Program-made: the position numbers and the translations under genes | In this document: positions 35,976-46,395 of the stretch, one piece after another | Layout of the letters: the number at the start of each line of letters is the position of its first letter | Position numbering within the stretch: position 1 is the first letter of the stretch | The notes under the pieces: model-generated | What the model saw: the letters and a program-made list of their open reading frames with translations, nothing else | What the model was told of the DNA's origin: nothing | The model's database searches: none | Source of the DNA: Candidatus Schekmanbacteria bacterium | GTDB lineage: Bacteria; CSSED10-310; JACPHN01 | NCBI GenBank assembly: GCA_016188575.1 | Contig: JACPHN010000228.1 | Coordinates: 1-64,000 of the forward strand | Direction: 5' to 3' | DNA length: 64,000 bases

Positions 35976-37154
35976 TCATTGCGCGATCGACTCGTACAGC
36001 CTCTCGAGCTCGGCAACGGATCGCTCCCAACTGTACCGCTCCTCGACCAGTAGCCGGGCCGCCAGCGCCATGCGCTCCGCCGCGGATGGGTCCAGCAAGA
36101 GACGGCTGACCTGCTCCGCAAAATCCTCGGCGCTGTCGGCAACCAACAGATGCCGGCCATGCTCCGCGGCGACGCCGCTGCTCGCGACGCTCGTGGCCAC
36201 GATGGGGGTTCCCGCGGCCATCGCCTCGAGCACCTTGAAAAGCTGCCCGGATCCGGCGCGGATGGGAGCGACCGACACGGCGCAACGAGCCAGGAAGGGG
36301 CGAACATCCGGCACGAACGGGTGGAGCCGGATGCCGGGGTCCTGCCGTGGTAGACGGCGAACGGGCGCCGCCGGACGGGCTCCGACGATGGTGAGCTTGG
36401 TTTGTGGCACGCGCCGCCGGATCAGCGGCAGTACATTGCGGGCGAACCACACGATGCCGTCGACGTTCGGAAAATAGCCGAGGTTACCGACGAATAGAAG
36501 CTCACGCCGGTCGCGGCCCGCCGTGCGGCCCGCAAACGCCTCCACGTCGACGCCGTTGGCGTTGACCGTCAGGCCGGGTAGCTGCGCGCCGATCGCCTTG
36601 CGATCGACGTCGGAGACGACCGTAGCGCAATCCCACGTCTGGCATAGTCCGGCCTCGTAGCTGCCGATCTGCCGGGCCTCGAGGCCGGCGATGAACCCCA
36701 TGATGTGCGGATCGCAAGAGCTGCGGCGCAGCATGTTCAGGGCCATCGAGTCGATCAAATCGATGAGGCGCGGCACACCTGGTTGCCTGTCGAGGTACGG
36801 CGCCATGCGCGCCATCTGTGTATGCGTCACGTCCCATGTCCCTCCGTGCAACGCCTCGTCCACCGCCGTCGTCATCCGCGGCAGGAGATGCACCGAGACC
36901 TGCCAGGGCAGACCGTATAGAGAGCCGCGAAATAGACCGGTGACCATGTCGGCGCGGCGCACCGGAATCGCGACGATTCGGTTGCAATAGCGCGCTACTT
37001 CGCTCGCGCCATGCAGGGGTTGGCCCGACCCGGAAAGGCACAGGAGGGTGATACGATGCTTCCGCGACAGCAGGCGGAGCTGATGGTAGGCGCGCAGGCG
37101 ATGCCCGGAGTAGAGCGGGTTGGGGAAGCGCGGAGCGATAAAGAGGATCTTCAT
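35976..37154 (-). CDS. GT4-family glycosyltransferase, resembling exosortase-system sugar transferases
   Basis: 392 residues from the ATG at 37154 (MKILFIAPRFPNPLYSGHRL); the frame upstream to 37664 has no homology. Family marks are GNLGYFPNVDGIVWFARNVLP (about 220-240), FVPDVRPFLARCAVSVAP and FKVLEAMAAGTPIVAT with the donor-binding Glu, followed by LLVADSAEDFAEQV. The N-terminal block RFPNPLYSGHRLRAYHQLRLLSR recalls the sugar transferases found beside PEP-CTERM/exosortase loci. That would fit the tagged exported proteins on both sides, but no exosortase gene is in the window. No strong ribosome site is seen. It is the first gene of a two-gene minus-strand unit, divergent from the giant FG-GAP gene. 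Confidence 0.85.
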   Translation of the reverse strand: MKILFIAPRFPNPLYSGHRLRAYHQLRLLSRKHRITLLCLSGSGQPLHGASEVARYCNRIVAIPVRRADMVTGLFRGSLYGLPWQVSVHLLPRMTTAVDEALHGGTWDVTHTQMARMAPYLDRQPGVPRLIDLIDSMALNMLRRSSCDPHIMGFIAGLEARQIGSYEAGLCQTWDCATVVSDVDRKAIGAQLPGLTVNANGVDVEAFAGRTAGRDRRELLFVGNLGYFPNVDGIVWFARNVLPLIRRRVPQTKLTIVGARPAAPVRRLPRQDPGIRLHPFVPDVRPFLARCAVSVAPIRAGSGQLFKVLEAMAAGTPIVATSVASSGVAAEHGRHLLVADSAEDFAEQVSRLLLDPSAAERMALAARLLVEERYSWERSVAELERLYESIAQ

Positions 37155-37407
37155 GTTGGCTGTGGAGCTTGAGGCGCTCCCACTATACCGCATTGTGCGG
37201 CGATTCACCACCGCGCGGCGGACCGTAAAGAGACTCCCTCGAGCAGGCACGCGCGAAACCGGTGCCGGCGAATGCCGATAATTAGACTTGGAGGCTGGCC
37301 TACGCGACATGGAGGCTCCGAAGGCGGCACGCCGTCGCCTCCGAACGAATGGGTGGGCCGGCCAGATGGGCCTGATTGGGGGCGGGATGTCGAAAGGAGA
37401 AGCCGTC

Positions 37408-40400
37408 ATGACCGGTCGCGCTCGAGCTCGATTGGCAGTGTGTCTTGTAACCGTCGTCGCGCTGTTCCCGAGGCCGTCAGAGCTCGAAGCTGCGATCTCG
37501 TTCGTCGAGGCGATCGCGACACCGCTCACGTTTCCCGACGGCAATGGCGCGACGGGCGTCGCTACCGCCGATCTCAACGGCGACGGTCTCGCCGACTTGG
37601 CGGCGACGGTCAATCTCCGGGGACATGGCTTCGTGGCGGTTTTGCTTGGCGGCGGGGACGGCACGTTTCGCGGCCCGATGACGTTCGCGGTGCCGCGGCA
37701 GGAAAGCGGTGCCGCAGCCTTTGGTTACGGTATCCTGGCGCGAGACTTCGACGGCGATGGCAAGGCCGATATTCTGGTGGCCTGCTCGGAGCGGCGCGAG
37801 CTGCTCTTTTACCGCGGGGATGGCGATGGGACTCTGGCCGATCCGGTCGCGACAGCGGCCACCTGCCGCCCGGAGCAAATCCAGGCGACGGACCTCGATG
37901 GCGACGGCAAGCTAGACGCTGTCGCCGCGTGCGCGCAAGACGACGGTGTATCGGTTTTCCTGGGCGCCGGCAGCGGCACGTTCCGGTCCCCTGCAGACTA
38001 CGCCGTGGGTGACAACCCCCAAGATCTGGCACTCGCCAATGTCGACGGCGCAGGTGGGATCGACATCGTTCTTGGAAGCTACGGCGCACAAGCAGTGGAG
38101 GTGCTCGTTGGCGACGGCAGCGGGGGCTTCGGGGCACCGATCCGCTCCGGCGCCCGCATGCAGGTCCTCGGGCTGTACGTCGCCGACTTCACCGGGAACG
38201 GCGATCTCGACGCTGTGGTGGCAGGCGAGGGGAGCCGGATGGCGTTACTGCCCGGAAGCGGGGACGGGACCTTCACGACGCCCGCTGACGGCGACCTGGT
38301 GCCGATCGAGTCCTCGCCGCGCCGGCGCTTCAGCGAGAATGCAGCGCCGGACCTCGATGGGAACGGTGTCCCCGACGTCGTTTTTGGCCACAGCGCCAAC
38401 TTCCTGACGATCGGCCTGGGAGCGAGCGGCGGAGGCATGACGCGGTCGACCTGGATTCCGTCTCCTGGCTCGGGCCTTGCCGGCGCGGCATATCGCGACG
38501 GCACGTCCACGGAGTCGCTCGTCTTCTCGGATTTCAACGGCGATGGTGCCACCGATGTGGCGGTGGCGTCGCCGTCGACAAATAGCCGGCGCGGCGGCCT
38601 GGCGGTGGTGTTGGGGCTGCCAGCGGCCAAAGGGACGTTTCGGGCGCCGCGCAGCTTCGCGACGAGTCGCGCCTGGAGCACCAACAACCGCGGCGCCGCA
38701 CTTGCCGACGCCGATAGCGACGGTCAGCTCGATCTGCTCGCCATCACCGACCCTCTCGATTTCCTGCGAAGCAATGGTGACGGCACGCTGGCGGCCGCCA
38801 CCGAGGCGATCCCCCGCATTTCTGGCGCCGGCGAGCTCTACAATTCGCTGCGGGTCACGGACTTTGACGACGACGGCAAGCTCGATGCCGTCTGGCTCGG
38901 CGCCGGTGGCGTGCAGGGCGGGCCCGCGCCGCGCGACCTCGTCGCCTACGGCAACGCGGACGGCACCTTCGGCAACGTCCAGGCCTACGTTCCATCCAGC
39001 CCCGACGACGCTGGTGCCAACGTTGTCGCCATTCCAATCGACGGCGCCGATGCTGCCCCGGACCTCGCGATCTGGACCCGGAATGGGATCGAGACCTGGC
39101 TTTACGGAACGGCAGGTGACCGATCGTTCGGGCTCAGTGGCAGCCCGCTTCCTCTGGGGCAATTCCCACCCTATCCAGCCTCCGGCTTCACCGCCGCCGA
39201 CTTTGACGGTGACGGTCGGCCCGACATTGTCGCCCGTTCCTGGGGTGAACCGGACGGGCTCGTCTTTTGGAAGGGCAAGGGCGATGGCGGCTACGAGACC
39301 GGCCAGCTTGTCACGCCTGGCTCAGCCGTTCCGGAGCTTCAGGACCTCGTTGCCGTGGACATCGACGCGGACGGCGCGCTCGACCTCGCGGGGAGTGCGG
39401 GCGACGGCCTGTACGTGTTGCTCGGCGCGGGCGATGGCACCTTCGCCGCCCCCCAGACCCTTACGAGCGGTGTGGCGTCGTCCGGGTTGGTTGCGGCGGA
39501 CTTCGACTTGGATGGCAAGGCGGATATCGCGGTTGCGCACGCTGCCACCACGGCATCCAATGGCTTTTCAGTGCTGGCAGGCAACGGCGATGGCACGTTC
39601 GACCCGTGGCGTGGTTACGCGGTTGGCAGCAACAGCGCGCCGTGGGCGGGTGCCGGAGACCTCGACGGAAACGAAAAACCCGACGTCGTGGTCGGGCACA
39701 CGGGTACGAGCTACGATCACTTTACTGTCCTCCTCAACGACTCGGCCCCGCGTGCGGACCTAGCCGCCGCCGTCGCCGCCAGTCCCGATCCCGTCCAGCT
39801 CGGCCAGCGCGTGACCTATACGATCACGATCGGCAACGCCGGTCCCGACGCGGCGACGGCAGTGGTCCTGACGGACTCCTGGAGTCTCGACGCGCCCTAC
39901 TGGGCAGCCACCCCGTCGCAGGGCTCATGCACGCCCCCCGCGCGCGGTGCCGGACGGGAATGGGGAGGCGGGCCCCTCACCTGCGCTCTCGGCGACCTCG
40001 CCGCTGGCGCCCAGGCAAGTGTCATCGTCGAGCTGACCAGCGCGAGGATCCTGGGGACCATCTGGAACACGGCTGCCGTGAAGAGCGCGGTGGGTGACCC
40101 GAACCTCGCGGACAACGGTGCCGCCGCCAGCGCCACGGCGCAGACCTACGGCGTTCGCATTTTCGGCCCGACCATCACCATGGTCGGCGACAACCCCACC
40201 TACGTGCTCCGCTACTCGAATTTGTTGGGACAGACGATCGCGTCGGCCGTGCTCGTGTTTCGCTTGCCGCCGACGCTCGAATACGACACCAGCTCGAGTG
40301 GCGGCACCTACCACCGAGCCCGCCACGAGGTTTTCTGGAATCTCGGCGATCTGGCCGCCCTCGACAGCGGCGAGGTAGCCGTTCGCGGGAAGGTTCCCTG

Positions 40401-43185
40401 GGGAATCCCGCCACACACCAAGCAAAGTCTAGGGGCGGCACTGGGCTGGTCGGGCAGCCCCGCCGGCTCACCTCTCGATGTCGCCCCCTACCTGACGTAT
40501 GAGGCCCGTACGGAGGTCGCCCGCGCCACGCTTACCAGCGCCGAGGTCGATGCTCTGCTCGCCGCCGATTCCCGCGCCCAGGCGCTCTTCGCTCACGCTC
40601 AGACCCAGGGCTACGAATACTACGATATCGCGACCAGGACGACGGCAAACGACGGCTCGGAGGTCACCCACCTCTGGCTATTCGACCCCGCCACCCGGAT
40701 GCCGGCCGCGGTTACCGTGCGGACGGGCCCTGGCCTCACCGGCGCGTCGAGCATCCTCGAGACATTCGGGACCTCCACCTTCGCCCTGGCCGACACGGGC
40801 GGAGCCATGGCGCTCGACATGAACCGCAACAGCTTCCTCGGCCCAACAGGCACATGGGCGATGGCGAACAGCCCAAGCTACGGGCAGTGCCTCGGCACCT
40901 GTATCGGCAAGCAAGTGCCAATCTGGGTAATCGGCCGCGTGTTCAAGGCCGTGGGCGCGGCGATGAATAGTTGGACCTGCGCCAAATGCGCTACCGGTGA
41001 CAAGGGGTCGTGCGCCGGGTGCTTGACGCTCCTCTCCGAGAATGTTCCGTTCCTCGGGGAAGGAGTCGATATTTCCATGTGCGTGAACGACTGCCTCGAG
41101 TGCGTGACGGGAAACCCGGACAAGTGCCACCTCTGCGACAAAGATAAGCGTGGCTGTCGTCCGGCCAACCTGGTTGAGAAGTACATCATGGGCCAGGACG
41201 TGGTCATGTACGGCTACGACTGCATCAACGGCGTCTACGCCTATGGGGAAGAAGTCCAGTTCTGTCCGCTGTGCACGCACGGCCAGACGTGCAAGGCGGA
41301 GGAGTGCAGCGACGTGGCGAGCTGCTGCGACTGCCAGAAAGAGAACTGCGCGCGGCCGCGGGAGGCGCGGCCTTGTGGCCGTAACGCGGCGGCCCGAGCG
41401 CCGGCAGAGCAGTGCGATATCAACCAGGACGAGGTAGACGGCGAGGTCCAGACCGCCCACGACCCGAACGCGAAGTCTGGGCCGTCCGGTGACGTGGTGC
41501 GCGGGCAGACGCTCAGTTATGTCATCGATTATGAGAACACCGGCTCGGGAACGGCGCAGGGCGTGTTCGTCAGCGACCAGCTCAGCGCCTATCTCGACGA
41601 GAGCTCGCTTGTCATCGAGGGCGGAGGCAGCTACGTGCCGGGGACGCGAAATATCTTCTGGAACGTCGGCGATCTCGCTCCCGGTGCTGCCGGGCAAGTG
41701 CGCTACTCGGTCCAGGTGCGCGACGATGCGGCCATCGGCGGCGTGATCGTCAATGTCGGACGGGTGTTCTTCCCAAGCGTTCCCGAGGAGACGACCACGA
41801 ACGCAGTGGTGTCGACAGTGCGGACGGTCGTGGCGGAACCGCAGCAGGTGCAGGTGGTCGAAAATACCGCTGTACCGATTACCCTCAGCGGCCGCGATCC
41901 GGCCGGCCGGGTGCTGACCTACGCGATCGTCAAGCAGCCAAGCAGCGGCAGCCTGACCGGCACACCTCCAGACGTGATCTACACGCCGGGAATCGACTAC
42001 GATGGGCCGGATAGCTTCAGCTTCACTGCCGGCAACGGGCTGACGACAAGTGAGGCCGCGGCCGTCGCGATCGTTGTGACCCCGTCTTTCTCGGATCAGA
42101 CGCCGCCGCACGTCGTGCGCGTCGAGCCTGCCGACGGGAGCCAGGGCGTCGCGATCACCGCCGACGCCCGCGCTGAGGTCGCACGCGTCTGCTTCGACGA
42201 GCCGCTTGACCCGCTGACCGTCACGGTCGCCAACGTCCGCCTGAGCTCCAGGGGCGAAAGCGTCGTCGTGGAGCTCGTTCACGATCAGGTGCAGAGCTGT
42301 ATCGGATTGGTGCCGGCGGTGGCGCTCGCGAATGACACGACGTACGTTGCGGCTGCCGGAAAGGACCTGAAGGACACCTCCGGCAACGCCATTGAAAGCG
42401 ACCGCACCTGGAGCTTCCAAACGGCTGGGCAGGGCAGCGCGAACCCGGAACCGGCGACCGTTGACTTTTGCCTGGCGGCAGTGGGGACTACTTCGGCGGC
42501 GCAGAGCGTAACCATTTCGAACGTCGGCGCCACCGACCTGGCGTTTTCGAGCGCGGCGCTGGACGGAACGGGGGCCGGGGACTTCGCAATCGTATCCGAC
42601 GGCTGCAGCTCAGGGCGACTGGTGCCCGGCGGAAACTGCGCCGTCGACATTCAGTTTGCGCCGCTGTCAGCGGGCGCAAAGTCCGCGACGCTGGAGCTTC
42701 TGGCGCCGGATGCTACTGTCCACGCGGCGCTCACCGGCGTCGCAGGCCAGACCGCGTTGCGCCTTGTTGCCGACTCATACACGGTCAGCGAGGCCGGCGG
42801 GAACGTCACGCTGGAGGTCCAGCGCCTGGGAAGCACGAGCGCCGAGCTTTCGGCAAGCTACGCAACCGCCGATGAGAGTGCCGTGGCGGGTCAGGACTAC
42901 GTCGCTGCCGCTGGCACGGTGACGGTGCCGGCCGGTCAGTCGACCGGAACGATGACCGTGACACTGCTCGACGACGCTGCCCGCGAGGCGGAAGAAGTCT
43001 TCCGTGTGGCTCTTTCCGGTGCCGAGGTTTGCGGCGGGACGGCGACCGCGGCGCGTGTCGTGATCACGGACGACCTGCCCTTGGTCCGGGTAGGAACCCT
43101 CGCCGGGTTGCTAGTCGGCCTCGGCGCCGCGGCACTCGTAGCCGCGGCCGCGCGCCGGCGGCGGTCCCAACACCGCACGCTCTGA
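37408..43185 (+). CDS. Giant exported FG-GAP/DUF11/Calx-beta protein with Cys-rich insert and C-terminal tail
   Basis: 1925 residues from the ATG at 37408 (AAAGGAG at 8 nt; signal peptide [12 protein letters not shown] to SELEA). Residues 30-780: more than ten FG-GAP loops ([60 protein letters not shown]). About 785-890: DUF11 ([21 protein letters not shown]). About 1180-1370: a cysteine-rich insert ([41 protein letters not shown]). Then a second repeat-like domain ([18 protein letters not shown]), a cadherin-like Ig ([14 protein letters not shown]), an Ig-like domain ([11 protein letters not shown]), a choice-of-anchor-D-like domain, and Calx-beta ([20 protein letters not shown]). It ends with a membrane helix and RRRRS. 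Surface-anchored architecture; no catalytic domain recognised. Confidence 0.85.
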   Translation: MTGRARARLAVCLVTVVALFPRPSELEAAISFVEAIATPLTFPDGNGATGVATADLNGDGLADLAATVNLRGHGFVAVLLGGGDGTFRGPMTFAVPRQESGAAAFGYGILARDFDGDGKADILVACSERRELLFYRGDGDGTLADPVATAATCRPEQIQATDLDGDGKLDAVAACAQDDGVSVFLGAGSGTFRSPADYAVGDNPQDLALANVDGAGGIDIVLGSYGAQAVEVLVGDGSGGFGAPIRSGARMQVLGLYVADFTGNGDLDAVVAGEGSRMALLPGSGDGTFTTPADGDLVPIESSPRRRFSENAAPDLDGNGVPDVVFGHSANFLTIGLGASGGGMTRSTWIPSPGSGLAGAAYRDGTSTESLVFSDFNGDGATDVAVASPSTNSRRGGLAVVLGLPAAKGTFRAPRSFATSRAWSTNNRGAALADADSDGQLDLLAITDPLDFLRSNGDGTLAAATEAIPRISGAGELYNSLRVTDFDDDGKLDAVWLGAGGVQGGPAPRDLVAYGNADGTFGNVQAYVPSSPDDAGANVVAIPIDGADAAPDLAIWTRNGIETWLYGTAGDRSFGLSGSPLPLGQFPPYPASGFTAADFDGDGRPDIVARSWGEPDGLVFWKGKGDGGYETGQLVTPGSAVPELQDLVAVDIDADGALDLAGSAGDGLYVLLGAGDGTFAAPQTLTSGVASSGLVAADFDLDGKADIAVAHAATTASNGFSVLAGNGDGTFDPWRGYAVGSNSAPWAGAGDLDGNEKPDVVVGHTGTSYDHFTVLLNDSAPRADLAAAVAASPDPVQLGQRVTYTITIGNAGPDAATAVVLTDSWSLDAPYWAATPSQGSCTPPARGAGREWGGGPLTCALGDLAAGAQASVIVELTSARILGTIWNTAAVKSAVGDPNLADNGAAASATAQTYGVRIFGPTITMVGDNPTYVLRYSNLLGQTIASAVLVFRLPPTLEYDTSSSGGTYHRARHEVFWNLGDLAALDSGEVAVRGKVPWGIPPHTKQSLGAALGWSGSPAGSPLDVAPYLTYEARTEVARATLTSAEVDALLAADSRAQALFAHAQTQGYEYYDIATRTTANDGSEVTHLWLFDPATRMPAAVTVRTGPGLTGASSILETFGTSTFALADTGGAMALDMNRNSFLGPTGTWAMANSPSYGQCLGTCIGKQVPIWVIGRVFKAVGAAMNSWTCAKCATGDKGSCAGCLTLLSENVPFLGEGVDISMCVNDCLECVTGNPDKCHLCDKDKRGCRPANLVEKYIMGQDVVMYGYDCINGVYAYGEEVQFCPLCTHGQTCKAEECSDVASCCDCQKENCARPREARPCGRNAAARAPAEQCDINQDEVDGEVQTAHDPNAKSGPSGDVVRGQTLSYVIDYENTGSGTAQGVFVSDQLSAYLDESSLVIEGGGSYVPGTRNIFWNVGDLAPGAAGQVRYSVQVRDDAAIGGVIVNVGRVFFPSVPEETTTNAVVSTVRTVVAEPQQVQVVENTAVPITLSGRDPAGRVLTYAIVKQPSSGSLTGTPPDVIYTPGIDYDGPDSFSFTAGNGLTTSEAAAVAIVVTPSFSDQTPPHVVRVEPADGSQGVAITADARAEVARVCFDEPLDPLTVTVANVRLSSRGESVVVELVHDQVQSCIGLVPAVALANDTTYVAAAGKDLKDTSGNAIESDRTWSFQTAGQGSANPEPATVDFCLAAVGTTSAAQSVTISNVGATDLAFSSAALDGTGAGDFAIVSDGCSSGRLVPGGNCAVDIQFAPLSAGAKSATLELLAPDATVHAALTGVAGQTALRLVADSYTVSEAGGNVTLEVQRLGSTSAELSASYATADESAVAGQDYVAAAGTVTVPAGQSTGTMTVTLLDDAAREAEEVFRVALSGAEVCGGTATAARVVITDDLPLVRVGTLAGLLVGLGAAALVAAAARRRRSQHRTL

Positions 43186-43270
43186 AGTCTTGCGGCGTCG
43201 GCTGAATGTCGGGTGATGCGCATTGCGCTCGCCATGGCGTGAAGCACATTTGGCCGACGCCAGCTCTACG

Positions 43271-43305
43271 GGGGCGGACCCCGATTTCGCCCGTCCGCCC
43301 CTTTT
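43271..43305 (+). terminator. Rho-independent terminator of the giant FG-GAP gene
   Basis: GGGGCGGAC (43271-43279) pairs perfectly with GTCCGCCCC (43293-43301), a 9-bp GC-rich stem with a 13-nt loop, followed at once by TTTT. It lies 86 nt after the stop at 43185 and 16 nt before the end of the convergent SnoaL-like gene. The opposite strand has no T run after the hairpin. Confidence 0.75.
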
Positions 43306-43321
43306 CCGCTCGGCCAGACGC

Positions 43322-43714
43322 TTACCCGGCCATGAGCGAGCTCAGAACGGCGCGATCGAAATACACCTCGTTGCGCTGAATGCGGCCATCCCTGACCCGC
43401 ACGAAATCCATGCCGTCAGCCTCGGCTGTAGTGCTTCCCCCTGGTTTCCGAAACGTCGCGTGCCACAACACGGCGCAGCCTTCTCCCCCCTCGAACAAGT
43501 GTGCCTCGCGCAACGACCAGTGCATTGTCCAGCCTGCGAAAAGCTTGGTCAGGTATTTTCGCAGGGCGTCCGCACCCCGCACCGCTCCACGCGTGTTCGG
43601 GTCGACATACTCCACGTCGCTCGTATAGATTGACAGCACGCGCTCCACTTCCTGGCTGTTCCAGGCCGCCATGAACTGCTCCGCCAACCGCAACATTTCG
43701 TCCCGTTCCATCAT
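43322..43714 (-). CDS. SnoaL/NTF2-like fold protein
   Basis: 130 residues from the ATG at 43714 (AAAGGAG 4 nt before; the ATG at 43711 is also possible). The NTF2-like cone fold is shown by LAEQFMAAWNSQEVERVLSIY, the DVEYVDPNTRGAVRGADALRKYL block typical of SnoaL-like proteins, then WHATFRKPGG and DFVRVRDGRIQRNEVYFD. Members include ketosteroid isomerases, polyketide cyclases and small-ligand binders, so activity cannot be named. It starts 10 nt after the TetR gene ends and is likely transcribed with it. Confidence 0.8.
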   Translation of the reverse strand: MMERDEMLRLAEQFMAAWNSQEVERVLSIYTSDVEYVDPNTRGAVRGADALRKYLTKLFAGWTMHWSLREAHLFEGGEGCAVLWHATFRKPGGSTTAEADGMDFVRVRDGRIQRNEVYFDRAVLSSLMAG

Positions 43715-43724
43715 TGCTCTCCTT

Positions 43725-44336
43725 TCATGAACCAAAATGCCGCTGCCATATTCTGCGCAGTGCGAATGCGCACGTTTCGAGGAGCATCGCTTCCAGCTCC
43801 GGCTCCGGCGTCATGCCGGCCTCGACGTCTCGCCTCAGCGCCGCCGTAGGGAGATCGATCAGGGCGAGCTGAATGCCCCGTACCGCAGCGCCATGCGATG
43901 CCCCCGCGAGCCGCACCGCGAACCCGTTGATCGCCTGCGCTGCGGCTTCCGTGAGCGCCGCCGCGCGCTCTCGGTAGCTCGCCGGCCAGCCGTCCGCGGC
44001 AAAATCCTCGCGGCTGTGAAGCAGCAGCAGGCGAGCTTCCCTGGGATGACCCCGGACCCATTGACACGTGAATCGGACCGCACCCAGACCCGCCGCCACC
44101 GGGTCCTCCGCCGAGAGCTCCTGGAGAAACTGGGCTTGAAACTCCTCCACGAGGCAGAGCCACACTGCCGCCAGGATCTCGTTGCGCGAAGCATAACGGT
44201 GGTAAATGGAACCTGTCGATGCCCCTGCGCTCGCGGCGAGGGCGGCGATGGTCAGATTTTGGGGCCCGACCTCGGACGAGATCCGGGTCGCGCTCTGCAG
44301 AAGCGCTGCCTTGTCAATAAGTGCGTTGCGTCCCAT
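43725..44336 (-). CDS. TetR-family transcriptional regulator
   Basis: 203 residues from the ATG at 44336. The N-terminal helix-turn-helix is typical: LTIAALAASAGASTGSIYHRYASRNEILAAVW at about 28-59. The C-terminal ligand and dimer domain is diverged, as usual. It is probably a repressor of its own unit (TetR, SnoaL-like) and perhaps of the divergent kinase-nuclease gene 148 nt away; a palindrome lies between them. No clear ribosome site precedes the ATG, and the 5' region is short and AT-rich, so a leaderless message is possible. Confidence 0.88.
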   Translation of the reverse strand: MGRNALIDKAALLQSATRISSEVGPQNLTIAALAASAGASTGSIYHRYASRNEILAAVWLCLVEEFQAQFLQELSAEDPVAAGLGAVRFTCQWVRGHPREARLLLLHSREDFAADGWPASYRERAAALTEAAAQAINGFAVRLAGASHGAAVRGIQLALIDLPTAALRRDVEAGMTPEPELEAMLLETCAFALRRIWQRHFGS

Positions 44337-44353
44337 GGCGTCAATTAATTTAG

Positions 44354-44367
44354 CCGTTCTAGAATGG
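44354..44367. promoter_or_regulatory. Candidate TetR operator
   Basis: CCGTTCTAGAATGG is a 14-bp inverted repeat with a perfect 8-bp core TTCTAGAA and one mismatched pair. It starts 18 nt upstream of the TetR start codon, in the 148-nt interval shared with the divergent fusion gene. Position and symmetry suit autoregulation; there is no direct evidence. Confidence 0.4.
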
Positions 44368-44484
44368 TCCGTCAAGATCGCCAGGCGCGGCGATTGCGCC
44401 CGCCGCGCCGGGCGATCGGATTGCCGGCCGCGGTCCTGGCGCGCGCTGACTCCAGCGCGCGATTCCTGGCTTTGGAGGTGCTGA

Positions 44485-46365
44485 ATGGTCGCCCCTGACC
44501 ACGAACAATGCTGGCTGCGCGCCGACCCCGCGATCGTGGCAGCGCAGCTTGTTCCGGGCCACACCCGGATCGTGTTCGCCGGCGATATCGGCACCGGAAA
44601 GACCACGCTGCTTACCGGTGTTGCGGATGCCCTGGTTGCCGAGCGAGTTCCCGTTGAGGCGATCTGCGCCGACCCCGGGCAGCCCGCATTCGGAGTCCCC
44701 GGCTGCGTGTCCATCGCCAGGCGCTGCGGCCGCTGCTGGCACGTACTCGGCATGGTCGGTCTCGGGTCGCTCGACGCGCTCCGGTTTCGTCTGCCGCTGG
44801 TGGCGGCAGTGCGTCGCTTGCCCCGCGCGCCAGAGTGCGTGCTGCTCGTGGATACGCCGGGAGCGGTGCGGGGAATGGCAGCAGCGGAGCTGCTCGCGGC
44901 GCTGGTGGCAACGGTGGAGGCCACCGCGGCGGTGGTTGTGGAGCGAAAAGACGAAGCACAGTCGGTTCTCGACGACCTCGCGGTGGCCGGCGCCACGGTG
45001 GTGCGGGTGCGTGCCGCGGCCGCAGCGCGGGGGCGGAGCAGTCGCCAGCGGCGAGCAGACCGGACGAGTCGGTGGGAGGAGCACATCGCCGGTGCGCAGG
45101 TGCATGAGCTGCCCGTGGCGGGTCTTGCCGTTGGGGGTGCACCGCCTCCGGTCTCCGCCGCGGCGGCTTGGAGCGGTCGCCAGGCCGTGCTGGTTGGAGA
45201 AAACCGCGAGACGTTGGCGATGGGAGAGCTTTTGGGGGTGGACTCAGGCGTCGTCCGCGTGCTGGCCCCTCGCTTTGAGGTAGCTGCAGCGCGGGCGTTG
45301 ATCGTCCGCGACGCTATTCGGCGCGATGGTGTACTGACGACCGCCCGTCCCCATTGCGAAGGTGGTAGGTTAGCCGCGTCCGCGCCCGCGGCGGCGGCGC
45401 GGCTCGCGGACTGGGGTGCGGGCTCCCGCCGCTCGGCCGGCCGCGCCTTCGTGGCGGAGCTGCTCGGCGGACCGTTCGATGATCCGATTCTTCATCTTCG
45501 CTGTGCGCGAAAACGGCGCAGTATCCTCTTCGATATCGGCGCGACCGACCGCCTGCCGGCGCGTGTGGCGCACCAGATCACGGATGCCTTCGTGACCCAC
45601 GCGCACATCGATCACATCGCCGGACTCTTGTGGCTGATCCGGTGCCGCATTGGCTATCCGTGCTGCTGTCGGCTCTTCGGGCCGCCGGGTTTCGCCTCAC
45701 ACGTCGCGAATCTGGTAGCCTCGGTGCGCTGGGATCGCATCGGTGACGCTGGCCCACGCTTCGAGATCACAGAGGTCGGCGAGGAGTTGCTGTCCTGCTG
45801 GGAGCTCGTGGTCGGCAAGCAAGAGCTCGCTCTCCGCACAGATGGGGTGCGCCACGAGGGCACGCTGCTGGAGGAGCCGGGTTTTCGCGTGCGCGCGATC
45901 ACGCTCGACCACGGCATCCCCGTTCTCGCCTTTGCGGCCGAGGAGAAACCTGATTTGGCAAGGAGACCACCTGGCCGGACGACCACGGACGACGACCGCG
46001 CTGGCACCGGCCGTGTCGTCTACGCCACGGACCTGGCCGATTCGCCCAGCAACCGGAGTCGGCTGATCGCGTTTGCGCGAGCGGCCCGCACCTTGTACTG
46101 TGAGGCTGCTTTTCGCGTCGCCGATGCTGCTCTTGCCCACGCCACGGGGCATCTGACCACGCGCGCTTGTGGCGAGATCGCCAGCGCTGCCAACGTCCGT
46201 TGCCTGGTGCCCTTTCACTTCTCACGGCGCTACGAGCGAATACCGGCAGAGATCTATGCTGAGGTCCTTTCGCAATTCCCCGACACCGCCGTGCCGCAGG
46301 GCCTGGAGAGCGCGCGCGGTGCTTGCTCGCCGGCGCGTTCAGGCGCTGCCCGGCCGCATGATTGA
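44485..46365 (+). CDS. Clp1/Grc3-type P-loop kinase fused to RNase Z-like metallo-beta-lactamase
   Basis: 626 residues. N-terminal part (about 25-180): P-loop GDIGTGKTT (33-41), DPGQPAFGVPGCVSIA (63-78, the motif of Clp1/NOL9/Grc3 polynucleotide 5'-OH kinases) and VDTPGAVRGMAAAELL (122-137). Residues 180-320 are a low-complexity, Arg/Ala-rich link. C-terminal part (about 320-600): a metallo-beta-lactamase nuclease like RNase Z with THAHIDH (371-377), LDHGIP (His476), YATDLADS (Asp516), GHLTTRACGEIA (His556) and VPFHFSRRY (His578). All zinc ligands are present. It could cleave an RNA and phosphorylate a 5'-OH end. ATG follows GGAGGTGCTGA. Divergent from TetR; an S9 peptidase follows 30 nt later. 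Domain calls are by motif only. Confidence 0.8.
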   Translation: MVAPDHEQCWLRADPAIVAAQLVPGHTRIVFAGDIGTGKTTLLTGVADALVAERVPVEAICADPGQPAFGVPGCVSIARRCGRCWHVLGMVGLGSLDALRFRLPLVAAVRRLPRAPECVLLVDTPGAVRGMAAAELLAALVATVEATAAVVVERKDEAQSVLDDLAVAGATVVRVRAAAAARGRSSRQRRADRTSRWEEHIAGAQVHELPVAGLAVGGAPPPVSAAAAWSGRQAVLVGENRETLAMGELLGVDSGVVRVLAPRFEVAAARALIVRDAIRRDGVLTTARPHCEGGRLAASAPAAAARLADWGAGSRRSAGRAFVAELLGGPFDDPILHLRCARKRRSILFDIGATDRLPARVAHQITDAFVTHAHIDHIAGLLWLIRCRIGYPCCCRLFGPPGFASHVANLVASVRWDRIGDAGPRFEITEVGEELLSCWELVVGKQELALRTDGVRHEGTLLEEPGFRVRAITLDHGIPVLAFAAEEKPDLARRPPGRTTTDDDRAGTGRVVYATDLADSPSNRSRLIAFARAARTLYCEAAFRVADAALAHATGHLTTRACGEIASAANVRCLVPFHFSRRYERIPAEIYAEVLSQFPDTAVPQGLESARGACSPARSGAARPHD

Positions 46366-46395
46366 CCAATACTTTGACCATCGGGAGACGACATC

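Noticed and set aside
40678-42420. 580-residue open frame on the minus strand inside the giant FG-GAP gene
   Set aside because: Shadow of the plus-strand gene, Arg/His/Ala-rich, no motifs.
44359-45105. Long minus-strand frames over the 5' half of the kinase-nuclease fusion
   Set aside because: Shadow of the plus-strand gene; the TetR gene has its own start at 44336.
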